Positions 6,835 through 15,975 of a stretch of 64,000 bases of DNA are shown piece by piece; positions within the stretch are counted from its first letter, which is position 1; each line of letters begins with the position of its first letter. Source of the DNA: Dactylosporangium fulvum (GTDB lineage Bacteria > Actinomycetota > Actinomycetes > Mycobacteriales > Micromonosporaceae); contig NZ_CP073720.1 of NCBI RefSeq assembly GCF_025137375.1, positions 9,572,501-9,636,500 on the forward strand, in the 5' to 3' direction. A model generated the notes under the pieces. It saw nothing but the letters and a program-made list of their open reading frames with translations. It was not told the origin of the DNA and searched no databases. A program made the position numbers and the translations under genes.

Positions 6835-8541
6835 ACCGTGCCACGAGCGCCACAGCGCGGCGTAGGCGCCGTCCGCGGCCACCAGCTCGTCGTGGCTGCC
6901 CAGCTCCGCGATCCGGCCGTCCTCCACCACCGCCACCCGGTCGGCGTCGTGCGCCGAGAACAGGCGGTGCGCGATCGCGACGACCGTGCGGCCCTCAAGG
7001 GCGCCGGCCAGGGACCGTTCGAGGTGGCGGGCGGCGCGCGGGTCGATGAGCGACGTCGCCTCGTCCAGGACGAGGGTGTGCGGATCCGCGAGTACCAGAC
7101 GGGCCAACGCCAACTGCTGCGCCTGCGCCGGGGAGAGTGACAGGCCCGCCGTGTCGAGGCCGTCGGGCAGCGCGGTCGCCCAGTCCAGTGCGTCGACGGT
7201 GGCCAGTGCCGCGAGCAGTTCGTCGTCGGTGGCGCCGGGCCGGGCCATCGTCAGGTTGTCCCGCAGGGTGCCGAGGAAGACGTGGTGCTCCTGGGTGACC
7301 AGCGCGACGTGCCCGCGCAGCTCGTCCAGCGGCAGGTCGACGAGCGGCACGCCGCCGACTTCGACCGCGCCGGAGCCCGGTGCGTGGATGCCGGCCAGCA
7401 GCCGGCCGAGCGTGGACTTGCCGGCGCCGGACGGGCCGACCATGGCGAGCCGCTCGCCGGGGCGGATCGACAGGTTGATGCCGTGCAGCACGTCGCGGCC
7501 TTCGACGTACGCGTACCGGACGTCCCGCGCGACCAGGCGCTCGTCGACGGGGACGCCACCCGACGGGGTCGCCGGATCTGTGCGCACACCCACGATGCGC
7601 GCGAACGAGGCCAGCCCCAGCTGCAGCTCGTCGAACCAGGACAGGATGCGGTCCAGGGGGTCGATGATCGCGATGAAGTACAGGACGGCGGCCGTGACCT
7701 GGCCGACCGTGGCCCAGCCCTCGACGACGAACCAGCCGCCGGCGACGAGCGTGACCGCGCCGGGCAGCGCGTAGCCGAGCTCGGTGAGCGGAAACCAGAC
7801 GGTCCGCAGCCGCAGTGTGTACCGGGCGGCGGCGAACGTGTCGCGCAGCTGCTCCTGGGTGCGATCGATGCGGACCTGCTGCAGGCGCAGCGTGTCGACC
7901 GTGCGCGCACCCTCGACGGTCTCCGCCAGCCCGTCGGTGAGCTGCGCGAACGCGGCGCCCTCACGTAGATAGCCGGCCGTCGCCCGTTTGAAGTACCAGC
8001 GGGAGCTGAAGAACAGCAGGGGGACCGCGAGCAGGCAGGGCAGCAGCAGGATCGGGCCGACCAGCGCGATCGCCACGAAGGTCAGGAGCATCTGCAGCAG
8101 GGAGATGATGATCTCCGGCAGCGCGAACTGCACCGTGTCGGACGTGCGGCCGACGTCCCGCGACGCGCGGGTCAGCAGGTCTCCGGTGCCGGCCCGCTCC
8201 ACGGTGGACAGCGGGATGGTGAGCACCCGGTCGACGAACTCCTCACGCAGCCTCGCCAGCACCCGCTCGCCGAGCCGCGCCGAGGTCAGCCGGGCGTATC
8301 GGACCAGCACCGACTGCACGACCACAAACCCGGCGATCGTGAGCGCCACCCGGTCGACGGTCCAGGCCGTCGTACCGGCGGAGACGCGCTCGACGAGCTC
8401 GCCGAGCAGCCGCGGCGCGGCGAGGCCGGCGACCGCGGCGGCCAGGTGCAGGACGAGCACCAGGACGAGCATCCGCGGATACGTCGTGAACAGGCGTCGC
8501 AGGTACGCGCGTACCTCCTTGCCGTCGGCGACGGGCAGCAT
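6802..8541 (-). CDS. ABC exporter half-transporter, subunit B (intact Walker A, altered signature)
   Basis: The protein is 579 residues from the ATG at 8541, where it overlaps the previous gene as TGATG. N-terminal type IV exporter membrane domain (about 20-310, six helices), then an ATPase domain with Walker A GPSGAGKST near residue 368 and Walker B TLVLDEATSLIDP near 492. The ABC signature reads LSPAQ instead of LSGGQ (near 473). The partner encoded just upstream has the reverse defect, so the two should form a heterodimer with one catalytic site built from this Walker A/B and the partner's LSGGQ-type loop. The substrate is unknown. An in-frame extension upstream of the ATG is rejected because it runs through the partner's coding sequence and is Arg-rich. 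Confidence 0.9.
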   Translation of the reverse strand: MLPVADGKEVRAYLRRLFTTYPRMLVLVLVLHLAAAVAGLAAPRLLGELVERVSAGTTAWTVDRVALTIAGFVVVQSVLVRYARLTSARLGERVLARLREEFVDRVLTIPLSTVERAGTGDLLTRASRDVGRTSDTVQFALPEIIISLLQMLLTFVAIALVGPILLLPCLLAVPLLFFSSRWYFKRATAGYLREGAAFAQLTDGLAETVEGARTVDTLRLQQVRIDRTQEQLRDTFAAARYTLRLRTVWFPLTELGYALPGAVTLVAGGWFVVEGWATVGQVTAAVLYFIAIIDPLDRILSWFDELQLGLASFARIVGVRTDPATPSGGVPVDERLVARDVRYAYVEGRDVLHGINLSIRPGERLAMVGPSGAGKSTLGRLLAGIHAPGSGAVEVGGVPLVDLPLDELRGHVALVTQEHHVFLGTLRDNLTMARPGATDDELLAALATVDALDWATALPDGLDTAGLSLSPAQAQQLALARLVLADPHTLVLDEATSLIDPRAARHLERSLAGALEGRTVVAIAHRLFSAHDADRVAVVEDGRIAELGSHDELVAADGAYAALWRSWHGSVEERVGGAD

Positions 8542-10217
8542 CAGTCCTCCTCCCGGGTCACGGTCGCGGCGTACGCGGGGCAGGTGACGAGCAGTTCCCG
8601 GTGCGTGCCGGTGGCCGCGACCCGCCCGTCGGCGCCGACGAAGGCGACGGTGTCGGCGCGGTCGAGCAGCAGCGGGCTGGTGGTGCACACGACGGTGGTC
8701 CGGCCGGCCCGCGCGGCGGGCAGCCGCTCGGCGATCCGGGCCTCGGTGTGCGCGTCGACCGCGCTGGTCGGCTCCACCAGCACGAGGACCGGCGGGTCGA
8801 GTGCCAGCGCACGGGCCAGCCGCAGCCGTTGCTGCTGGCCGCCGGAGAAGTCGCGGCCCCGCTCGGCGATCTCGGTGTCGAGCCCGTCGGGCAGCGCGTC
8901 GACGATGTCCTGCGCGGCCGCGGCGTGCATCGTCGCCGTGCCGCCGCCGACCTGGTCCCGCAGCGGACCCCGGAACAGCCGGTCGTTGTTGTCGGCGACC
9001 ACGATGTGCTCCCGCACCCGGTCAAGGGCCAGATGCGGCAGCGGTACCTCCCACAGGCGCGCCTTCGACTCCGGCGTCAACAGCGCGATGCGGTCGGCGA
9101 TGTCCGCGGCGTCCTCCGGCTGGACGGCGGCGATCGCGGTGAACACGCCCTGCCGCGCGACGAACCCGGAGTCGGGGTCGTCGAGGTCGCCGTCGGCCAG
9201 CCGGGCCGGCGCCGCCGGGGAGGTCAGCTCGGGCTCGACCCGCAGCAGGTCGACCACGCGCCGGGCGGCGACGAGCCCGCGGGTGAGCTTCTCGGCGAAC
9301 TCGGTCAGCGTGCGCAGCGGCGAGATGAGGAACGCGGCGTAGGCGTAGAAGGCGACGAGTTCGCCGGCGCTGATGCGGCCGCTGACGGCGAACCGCGCGC
9401 CGAGCCACGTCACCAGCGCGACGAAGCAGCCGGGCAACAGGATCTGGGCCGCTTCGAGCATCGACTCGACCTTCGCGACCCTGACGCCGGCGACGCGGAC
9501 CCGCTGGGACTCCGCCCGGTAGCGGTCGGCGAAGACCGCCTCTCCGCCGACGCCGCGCAGGACCCGCAGCCCGGCGACGATGTCGGCGGCGCGGCCGGTC
9601 AGCTCGCCGGAGAGGTCCCGTTGGAGCTTGCGGCGATGGTGCAGCGGGCGCAGGAGCAGCCCGACGACGGCGACCAGGATCGGCACGCCGATGACCACCA
9701 CCAGGCCCAGCGGGACGGAGACCTGGAGAAGCAGCACGGTGACCACGACGATCGCGACGACCGCGCCGCCGAAGCGGGCGGTGATGTCCAGCGCGTTGCC
9801 GATGTGGTCGAAGTCGGTGGTACCGATACTGACGACCTCACCGGTCGCGACCCTCTTCGGCAGCGTGGCGCCCAGGCGGGTGGCGTGCCGGACGGCGACC
9901 TGCACGGTGCGGAAGCCGGAGGCGAGGAAGTTGCTGACCGCGAACCGGTGCCGCAGGACGCCGGAGATCGCGGTGACCACGCCGAGCCCGAGCAGCCCCG
10001 CCCCGGACCACAACAGGCGGGTGCGGTCGTGCGCGGCGAGCGCGTCGATGCCGACCCCGAGCGCCGCCGGGACGAGCGCCTGGCTGAGCATCCAGACGAT
10101 GCCGAACAGCAGACCGCCCGCGATCAGCCGGAGCTGATGCCGGGCGATCCAGAGCAGGTATCGCGCCGCGGACCGGCTGTCGGGCTCGCCGGGCTCGGGC
10201 AGCGGGAGTCGTATCAT
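8541..10217 (-). CDS. ABC exporter half-transporter, subunit A (degenerate nucleotide site)
   Basis: The protein is 558 residues: an exporter membrane domain (about 20-310; GIVWMLSQALVPAALGVGID starts helix 1) followed by an ATPase domain that is partly dead. Where Walker A (GxxGxGKS) should be, near residue 360, the sequence reads GVFTAIAAVQPEDAADIADR with no P-loop. The Walker B aspartate is replaced (VLVLVEPTSAVD near 480). The signature DFSGGQQQRLRLARAL (about 453) is intact. The upstream gene of a coupled pair, it overlaps subunit B by one base (TGATG). The domain order and ATG start are clear. The physiological cargo is not. Confidence 0.9.
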   Translation of the reverse strand: MIRLPLPEPGEPDSRSAARYLLWIARHQLRLIAGGLLFGIVWMLSQALVPAALGVGIDALAAHDRTRLLWSGAGLLGLGVVTAISGVLRHRFAVSNFLASGFRTVQVAVRHATRLGATLPKRVATGEVVSIGTTDFDHIGNALDITARFGGAVVAIVVVTVLLLQVSVPLGLVVVIGVPILVAVVGLLLRPLHHRRKLQRDLSGELTGRAADIVAGLRVLRGVGGEAVFADRYRAESQRVRVAGVRVAKVESMLEAAQILLPGCFVALVTWLGARFAVSGRISAGELVAFYAYAAFLISPLRTLTEFAEKLTRGLVAARRVVDLLRVEPELTSPAAPARLADGDLDDPDSGFVARQGVFTAIAAVQPEDAADIADRIALLTPESKARLWEVPLPHLALDRVREHIVVADNNDRLFRGPLRDQVGGGTATMHAAAAQDIVDALPDGLDTEIAERGRDFSGGQQQRLRLARALALDPPVLVLVEPTSAVDAHTEARIAERLPAARAGRTTVVCTTSPLLLDRADTVAFVGADGRVAATGTHRELLVTCPAYAATVTREED

Positions 10218-10265
10218 GGCCCGCTGACCGTAACCCTGCAGGGACGCTGAGCGCCTTACCTTTTT

Positions 10266-10544
10266 CTACCGGTCGACCTGTGTGAAGTCCCAGAACTGCG
10301 GCTTGCGCGCGACGAGATGCGACGGCGGCTCGGCGAACGGCTCGGGGGTGCTGCCCCGCCACTTCGAGATGACGACCAGCCGGTGGTCCGTCGACGAGAA
10401 CACCTCACTGGCCAGGTGCATCGGGAGCACCTCGACCTTGGGCAGCATCGCCTCGCAGACCCAGGACAGCAGTTCCTCGAACGCCTCCGGGTGCGCCCTG
10501 ACCTCCCACATGCGCACGATCACGGCGCTGGACTCTACTCCCAT
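10266..10544 (-). CDS. Small ABM-like (dimeric alpha-beta barrel) protein
   Basis: The protein is 92 residues, with no transmembrane segment. The pattern VIVRMWEVRAHPEAFEELLSWVCEAMLP, then HRLVVISKWRG near residue 57, fits the antibiotic-biosynthesis-monooxygenase/EthD-like ferredoxin fold (beta strand, long helix, strand with a Trp). The family includes heme-degrading and polyketide-modifying enzymes and many uncharacterised members, so no reaction is assigned. It follows tsaD after 12 bases on the same strand and is probably co-transcribed. The ATG at 10544 is the only good start. Confidence 0.6.
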   Translation of the reverse strand: MGVESSAVIVRMWEVRAHPEAFEELLSWVCEAMLPKVEVLPMHLASEVFSSTDHRLVVISKWRGSTPEPFAEPPSHLVARKPQFWDFTQVDR

Positions 10545-10556
10545 GACGCCACCCCC

Positions 10557-11606
10557 TTACGCGGTCACCGCAGTGACCGGCATCGCGGAGTCGGACGGCA
10601 ACCCGAGGTCGCCCGGCGCGGCACCGGCGGCGACCAGGTGGGAGCCGAGCGCGGCGACCATCGCCCCGTTGTCGGTGCAGAGCTTGGGCCGCGGCACGCG
10701 CAGCGTGATGCCGTATTTGTCGCAGCGCTCCTGGGCCAGCGACCGGATACGCGAGTTGGCCGCCACGCCGCCGCCGATCACCAGCGTCTCGATCCCGTGC
10801 TCGCGGCAGGCGTCGACCGCCTTGGCGGTGAGCACGTCGCAGACGGCCTCCTGGAAGCTGGCGGCGACGTCGTTGACCGGCACCGGCTCCCCCGCCCGTT
10901 GCCGTGCCTCGACCCACCGCGCGACGGCGGTCTTCAGCCCGGAGAACGAGAAGTCGAACCGGTGCTCCACCAGGTCGCGGGGTGCGGTGAGCCCGCGCGG
11001 GAACGGGATGGTCAGCTGCCCCTCCCGCGCGGCCCGGTCGATCGGCGGCCCGCCCGGGAACGGCAGCCCGAGCAGCCGGGCCACCTTGTCGAACGCCTCG
11101 CCGGCCGCGTCGTCGATGGTCGCGCCGAGCGGGACCACCCCGCCCGCCAGGTCGTCGACGCGCAGCAGGGAGGAGTGGCCGCCGGAGACGAGCAGCGCGA
11201 TCGCCGGCTCCGGCAGCGCGCCGTGCTCCAGCGTGTCGACGGCCACGTGGGCCGCGAGGTGGTTGACGCCGTAGATCGGCTTGCCGGCCGCCAGCGCATA
11301 GGCCTTCGCGGCGGCCACGCCGACGAGCAGCGCACCGGCCAGCCCCGGCCCCGCGGTCACCGCGATCGCGTCGACGTCGGAGAGGGTCACGCCCGCCTGG
11401 TCGAGCGCCCGCTGCATGGTCGGCACCATCGCCTCGAAGTGCGCCCGGCTGGCGACCTCGGGCACCACCCCGCCGAAGCGGGCGTGCTCGTCGACGCTGG
11501 ACGCGATCTCGTCGGCGAGCAGGGTGTGCCCGCGCACGATCCCGACGCCGGTCTCGTCGCAGGACGTCTCGATGCCCAGAACCAAGGGCTCAGTCTTTGT
11601 GGTCAC
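10557..11606 (-). CDS. tsaD: tRNA N6-threonylcarbamoyladenosine synthase subunit TsaD
   Basis: The 349-residue protein is the catalytic ASKHA-fold subunit that moves threonylcarbamoyl from TC-AMP to A37 of ANN-decoding tRNAs. Evidence includes GIETSCDETGVGIV at the N-terminus, the metal-binding HLAAH (YGVNHLAAHVAVD near residue 110), LLVSGGHSSLLRV near 140, GEAFDKVARLLGLPFPGGP near 170 and GGGVAANSRIR near 270. It overlaps the end of rimI by 17 bases. Together with tsaB (and tsaE at 17007) it makes the bacterial t6A complex. The C-terminus runs to a normal length. Confidence 0.97.
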   Translation of the reverse strand: MTTKTEPLVLGIETSCDETGVGIVRGHTLLADEIASSVDEHARFGGVVPEVASRAHFEAMVPTMQRALDQAGVTLSDVDAIAVTAGPGLAGALLVGVAAAKAYALAAGKPIYGVNHLAAHVAVDTLEHGALPEPAIALLVSGGHSSLLRVDDLAGGVVPLGATIDDAAGEAFDKVARLLGLPFPGGPPIDRAAREGQLTIPFPRGLTAPRDLVEHRFDFSFSGLKTAVARWVEARQRAGEPVPVNDVAASFQEAVCDVLTAKAVDACREHGIETLVIGGGVAANSRIRSLAQERCDKYGITLRVPRPKLCTDNGAMVAALGSHLVAAGAAPGDLGLPSDSAMPVTAVTA

Positions 11607-12045
11607 GCATCATCACCAGTGCATCCGTGTTGCTGGGCTGGTAGTAGCCGCGGCGGACGCCGACGGCCTCGAAGCCGTAGCCGGCATAGAGCTTCTGGGC
11701 GGGCGCGTTGTCGACCGCCACCTCGAGCAGGACCTGCCGCGCGCCGCGGGCCTCCGCCTCGGCGAGCAGCGCCTCGAGCAGGTGCCGGCCGATCCCGCGC
11801 CGCTGGGCGTCCTTGCGCACCCCGATGTTCTGGATCCAGGCCTCGTCCGGCGGCGCGAACGCCAGCCCGGCATAACCGAGCACCCGGTCGTCGTCGAGGG
11901 CCACGAGATAATGGTGGCCGCCGGCCAGCTCGTTCCAGAACATGGCGGCCGACCAGCGCTCCTCGCCGAACAGCTCGTCCTCGATCGGCAGCAGCTGCTC
12001 GATGTGGAACCACCGCAGCTCCGCGAGCTCGACCGCCCGGGTCAC
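11590..12045 (-). CDS. rimI: Ribosomal protein bS18 N-terminal alanine acetyltransferase
   Basis: The 151-residue GNAT enzyme acetylates the N-terminal Ala of S18 in the classical case; close relatives may have wider protein targets. Seen in the sequence: the acetyl-CoA loop RKDAQRRGIGRHLLEALL (about 77-94), preceded by IQNIGV, and the C-terminal VDNAPAQKLYAGYGFEAVGVRRGYY typical of RimI. It overlaps tsaB by four bases and tsaD by 17, in the common tsaB-rimI-tsaD order. Confidence 0.92.
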   Translation of the reverse strand: MTRAVELAELRWFHIEQLLPIEDELFGEERWSAAMFWNELAGGHHYLVALDDDRVLGYAGLAFAPPDEAWIQNIGVRKDAQRRGIGRHLLEALLAEAEARGARQVLLEVAVDNAPAQKLYAGYGFEAVGVRRGYYQPSNTDALVMMRDHKD

Positions 12046-12701
12046 TGCAGCGCCGGCTTCCGTTCACCGGGCGCCACGGCGTCGGGGCGGCGCAGGTAGA
12101 GCGGGGTGAGCGTCTCGCCGGGCGCCTTGTCCAGGATCCGCTCGGCGGCGAGCTCGGCCAGGGCCTGGACCGACGGGTGTCGCGGGCCGGTGATCGGCAG
12201 CCGCAGCACCGCCTCGTATCGCTCGGCGCCCTCGCCTGCCGCGGCCGTCACGCCTGCCAGTGCGGCCGCGACCGCGTCGGGCTTCGCCACCTCGGGCTCA
12301 CCGTCGCGGACGCCGTCGGTGTAGGTCGCCCAGTAGATCTCCTTGCGGCGCGCGTCGGTCGCGACCAGCACCCGGCCGGACAGTCGGTGGCCGATGGCGT
12401 CGAGGGAGCAGACGCCGTAGACCGGGAGGGCGAGCGCATGGCCCAGCGCCGCGGCGGTGACGAGACCGGCGCGCAGCCCGGTGAACGGCCCGGGGCCCAC
12501 GCCGGCCACCACGGCGGCCAGGTCGCCGGCCGTTTTGCCGCAGTCGGCCAGGACGGCGGTGATCTGCGGGGCCAGCAGCTCGCCGGCACCGCGGGCGTCG
12601 ACGGTCACCCGCTCATCGAGCAGGGTCACACCATCGTCACCGACCGTGACAAGTCCCGCGGTCACCGCGGGGGTCGCCGTGTCCACCACCATCACCAGCA
12701 C
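12042..12701 (-). CDS. tsaB: tRNA t6A biosynthesis protein TsaB
   Basis: The protein is 219 residues from a GTG at 12701. It is the ASKHA-fold partner of TsaD that scaffolds the t6A complex. Typical features are VVDTATPAVTAGLV near the N-terminus and the conserved AAVVAGVGPGPFTGLRAGLVTAAALGHAL stretch (about 68-96), then VYGVCSLDAIGHRL. The start is chosen because TACAGT (-10-like) lies six bases upstream and further upstream codons have no support. The C-terminal part (after about 180) is divergent, as is usual. First gene of the tsaB-rimI-tsaD run. Confidence 0.92.
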   Translation of the reverse strand: MLVMVVDTATPAVTAGLVTVGDDGVTLLDERVTVDARGAGELLAPQITAVLADCGKTAGDLAAVVAGVGPGPFTGLRAGLVTAAALGHALALPVYGVCSLDAIGHRLSGRVLVATDARRKEIYWATYTDGVRDGEPEVAKPDAVAAALAGVTAAAGEGAERYEAVLRLPITGPRHPSVQALAELAAERILDKAPGETLTPLYLRRPDAVAPGERKPALQ

Positions 12702-12707
12702 GGCCCA

Positions 12708-12713
12708 ACTGTA
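12708..12713 (-). promoter_or_regulatory. -10 box for leaderless tsaB operon
   Basis: On the minus strand TACAGT is followed after six bases by the GTG start of tsaB. There is no Shine-Dalgarno. Confidence 0.45.
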
Positions 12714-12864
12714 GAGGAGCCCGCCGGCAATCCCGGCCGGTGACCCGTACATTGCGTTGTCACAACCACGATCAGTTAACCGGGCTGCAACGAGCGAGTC
12801 TTACCATCGGCCGACATCTACGCAGGGTGGCGTCCCTCTACGCAGCATGCGTCAGGAGTGCCGG

Positions 12865-14934
12865 ATGACTGAGCCGATCCTGGTCGTGGACATGGGCTCC
12901 TGGGCCGTGTCCGCCGCTGTCGCCGTACAAGACCAGCTCCATCCGGTGCGTGAGCCGCTCACCGGATCGCTGCGCTGGCCCGGCAGCGCGGCCCTGCAGA
13001 CCGGTGGCGGGCGCCCCCGGCTGCTCGTCGGGGGCGCCGCCGAGCAGGCCCGTGACCAGCAGCCCCGGCACTACGTCGACGGGGTCCGCCGCGCGGTCGA
13101 CGCCAACGCGCCCCTCTGGCTCGGCGACCAGCTGCTCAACGGGGCCGAGCTGGTCTCCTCGGTGCTCGACGCGATCCTCGAGGAGGCCCGCCGCGTCTAC
13201 GGCCCGATCGCGCGGGTCGTCGTGACCGCGCCCACCGGGTACCGCACCCACGACCCCCGGCGCGAGGTGATCGTCTCCGCCGCCTCCGTGTCCGGCTACC
13301 CCGACGTCGAGCTCGTCTGCGACGCCACCGCGGCGGTGCTCGACCCGATGACGCTGATGGAGGTCCCGGAGGGCGGCTATGTGCTGGTCTGCGACCTGGG
13401 TGCCACCTGGAGCGCGACGCTCACCCAGATCCAGCGGGGCCAGCCGGTCCCGCTGAGCCAGGAGAGCTCCGGCAGCGGCCGCGACCTCGACGTGGTGCTC
13501 GCCGCCGACCTGCGGGCCACGCTGGCGGACTGGGTCGAGCCGGCCTTCGCCGCCGGCGGCGACACGAGTGTCCGGGCCAACTTCCACGCCCTCGACATCG
13601 TCCGGCAGCTCAAGCACCGGCTCAGCGAGGTGCCGGAAGCCAGTGACCACATCGAGCCGGGCGCTCCGCCGTACCACATGGATCGCCACCTGCTGGATCA
13701 GCTCACCGAGCCGGCGACGCGGTGGCTCGTCGCCAGTTGCCGGGCGGTCGTCGCGCGGGCGGGCATCGTGCCGTCCGACGTGGCTGCGGTGCTGCTCGTC
13801 GGCGGCGGGTCCTACCTGCCGAACATCGGGCCGGCGCTGCACAACGGCATCGGCCGGCCGGTGACCCGGCCCGCCGAACCGGAGCTGGCGGTGCTGCGCG
13901 GCGCGGCGGCCTGGACCCGGGCGCGGACCGGTCGCGCCGTCCCCGCCGACCCGCCGCCGTGGCGGGTCGAGCCGCTGTCCTGGACCGTGCCGGACGGCCG
14001 CGGGCGCCTGGTCCGCTGGCTGGTCAAGGAGGGCGAGGGGTACGGCCGCGGCGCCGCCCTCGCCCAGGTCCGCACAGCCGACGACCGGGTCTTCGAGCTC
14101 ACCGCCGGCCGGACCGGCGGCATCCTGCTGGAGCAGCGGATCCCGATCGGCAACATGGTGGTGTCCGGCACCATCGCGGCACACGTGCGGATCGAGCCGA
14201 CCGTCGAGCGGTTCCAGCTGGCGAAGCGCCACCACATGCGGGTCGACGGCGACTGGCTGCTCATGCCGGACCGCCGGATGCTCGTCGAGTGCTCACGGAC
14301 CGGCGAATACGTCAAGGTCCGCGCCATCGACAGCGGCGCGCTCGTCACCGAGCTGCGGCCCGGCCGCGCCGGTCGCGCGCTGCACGGCCAGGTCGCGCTC
14401 GGTCCCAACCACCAGCTGGCCCTGGTGACGTGGGACGGCGACGGCCACTTCGCGGTCTGGGACGTGCTGTCCGGCCGGATGACGAGCAGCTTCTCCGATG
14501 CGCACAAGCCCGATGCGGTACTGGTGAACGAGGCCGAATGGCGCCTCGTGGCCACCGGCGAGGGCGCGGCGAGCGTCGGCCGCTACCGCCGGGACGTGGC
14601 CACGGTGTGGGATCTCGCCACCGGCGCCCGCCTCGACCGGATCGTGGGCGAGGACCTGCCGAGGCGCTTCACCGGCTACTCGGGCACCAGCCGCGCCGAC
14701 GCGTTCGCCGCCGAGACGGCCAGCCCCGACGGGCGGCTCAAGGCGGCGACGTCCGACGGCACGCTGTCGGTGCGCGACGCCGAGACCGAGGCGGAGATCT
14801 TCCGCGCCGAGTTGCCCCCGGCCCGCGAGGTCAGCACGGCGTTCTGCCACGCGGGCCGCCACCTGCTGGCTCGCGGTACCGACGCCGACGGCGCGTGGGT
14901 CGACGTCTGGGAGGTCCTCCAGCCCGCCGCCTAG
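12865..14934 (+). CDS. Hsp70-like ATPase fused to a barrel-sandwich segment and a C-terminal beta-propeller-like domain
   Basis: The protein is 689 residues from ATG 12865, supported by CAGGAG upstream. Residues 1-370 are an actin-like Hsp70-type domain: phosphate loop 1 VVDMGSWAVSAAV, phosphate loop 2 VCDLGATWSATL (near 175) and the adenosine loop AVLLVGGGSYLPNIG (near 315). The usual DLGTT threonine is a Trp in the first loop. About 381-442 (WLVKEGEGYGRGAALAQVR ... GGILLEQRIPIGNMVVSGT) looks like a lipoyl/biotinyl-type barrel-sandwich hybrid without the modified lysine. From about 450 there are WD-like repeats (HFAVWDVLSG, VATVWDLATGARLD, AWVDVWEVLQ). It is isolated, in a block inserted between tsaB and tsaE. 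I do not know a characterised protein with this order, and the role is unknown. Confidence 0.75.
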   Translation: MTEPILVVDMGSWAVSAAVAVQDQLHPVREPLTGSLRWPGSAALQTGGGRPRLLVGGAAEQARDQQPRHYVDGVRRAVDANAPLWLGDQLLNGAELVSSVLDAILEEARRVYGPIARVVVTAPTGYRTHDPRREVIVSAASVSGYPDVELVCDATAAVLDPMTLMEVPEGGYVLVCDLGATWSATLTQIQRGQPVPLSQESSGSGRDLDVVLAADLRATLADWVEPAFAAGGDTSVRANFHALDIVRQLKHRLSEVPEASDHIEPGAPPYHMDRHLLDQLTEPATRWLVASCRAVVARAGIVPSDVAAVLLVGGGSYLPNIGPALHNGIGRPVTRPAEPELAVLRGAAAWTRARTGRAVPADPPPWRVEPLSWTVPDGRGRLVRWLVKEGEGYGRGAALAQVRTADDRVFELTAGRTGGILLEQRIPIGNMVVSGTIAAHVRIEPTVERFQLAKRHHMRVDGDWLLMPDRRMLVECSRTGEYVKVRAIDSGALVTELRPGRAGRALHGQVALGPNHQLALVTWDGDGHFAVWDVLSGRMTSSFSDAHKPDAVLVNEAEWRLVATGEGAASVGRYRRDVATVWDLATGARLDRIVGEDLPRRFTGYSGTSRADAFAAETASPDGRLKAATSDGTLSVRDAETEAEIFRAELPPAREVSTAFCHAGRHLLARGTDADGAWVDVWEVLQPAA

Positions 14935-14953
14935 CCGGTGCGGGTCAGGACAC

Positions 14954-15913
14954 TCAGCCGGTCCCGGCGATCGCCGCGAGGCGGCGGGCGAGCAGGGCGG
15001 CGGCCTCCCGCAGCTCCGGAGGCTCCAGCACCTCCGTCTCGAAGCCCAGCCGGGCCACGTGCATGGCGAGCCAGCCCAGGTCCTCCCCGCCGACGACGAG
15101 CACGCACCACCCGTCGCGATCGTCCTCGACCCGCCCCACCTGGGGCGGCACCAGCTCCCGCACCTGGTCGGGCCGGGCGTGCAGCCGCACCCGGGCGAGG
15201 TACCGGTACGGCGCCTCGGTCACGGACCGCTGCACGTAGGCGACCGGGTCCGGATGCTCCCTCGCCCGGAAGCGCCAGGTCGTCGCCACCACCTCGCGCA
15301 TCCGGTCCAGCCGGAAGGTGCGCCAGTCGTCGCGGTCGACGTCCCGGGCCATCAGGTACCAGCGGCGGCCGGTGGTGACCATCCGCACCGGTTCGACCGT
15401 CCGCTCGCACTCCCCGCCGTCACGGCCGGAATACCGGAACCGCACCCGCACGGCGTCACGACAGGCCCGCGCGAGCGTCACCAGCAGCTCCGCGTCGATC
15501 TCGACCCCGGGGCCGACGAGGGTCTCGGTGGCGCCGTGCACCGCCCGCACCTCGGCGCGCAGCCGGGGCGGCATCACCTGGTCGAGCTTCGCGAGCGCCC
15601 GCAGCGCGGCCTCGGCCGCCCCGGCGACCGTGCCCCCCGACGCCAGCCGCAGGGAAACCGCCGTCGCGATCGCCTCGTCGTCGTCGAGGAGCAGCGGCGG
15701 CAGCCGGGTGCCCGCACCGAGCTGGTAGCCGCCGCCGACGCCCGCCGACGCGTGCACGGGATAGCCGAGCGTGCGCAGCCGCTCCACGTCGCGGCGCACC
15801 GAGCGGTCGGTGACCCCCAGCTCGGTGGCGAGCTCGGCGGCGGTCCAGGACGGCCGCCGCTGCAGCAGCGCCAGCAACCGCAGCACCCGCTCGGTCGTCG
15901 CCTCGACGGTCAC
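14954..15913 (-). CDS. HTH and WYL domain transcriptional regulator
   Basis: The 319-residue protein has an N-terminal winged helix (ATTERVLRLLALLQRRPSWTA, then TDRSVRRDVERLRTLGYPV, residues 5-55) of the HTH_11/DeoR type. The central WYL domain has its hallmark RRWYLMARDVDRDDWRTFRLDRM (about 185-207), and a WCX-type C-terminal domain follows. WYL proteins bind nucleic acid or nucleotide ligands and often act as repressors or activators. The GTG start at 15913 is divergent from the DinB-like gene with 62 bases between them, so that gene is a likely target. It converges with the Hsp70-like gene. Confidence 0.9.
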   Translation of the reverse strand: MTVEATTERVLRLLALLQRRPSWTAAELATELGVTDRSVRRDVERLRTLGYPVHASAGVGGGYQLGAGTRLPPLLLDDDEAIATAVSLRLASGGTVAGAAEAALRALAKLDQVMPPRLRAEVRAVHGATETLVGPGVEIDAELLVTLARACRDAVRVRFRYSGRDGGECERTVEPVRMVTTGRRWYLMARDVDRDDWRTFRLDRMREVVATTWRFRAREHPDPVAYVQRSVTEAPYRYLARVRLHARPDQVRELVPPQVGRVEDDRDGWCVLVVGGEDLGWLAMHVARLGFETEVLEPPELREAAALLARRLAAIAGTG

Positions 15914-15975
15914 GCGCTCATCGTTCCACAGATCACGGAACGTTCCTGTCCGCTATAGGCGACAGGCTGGAGCAC

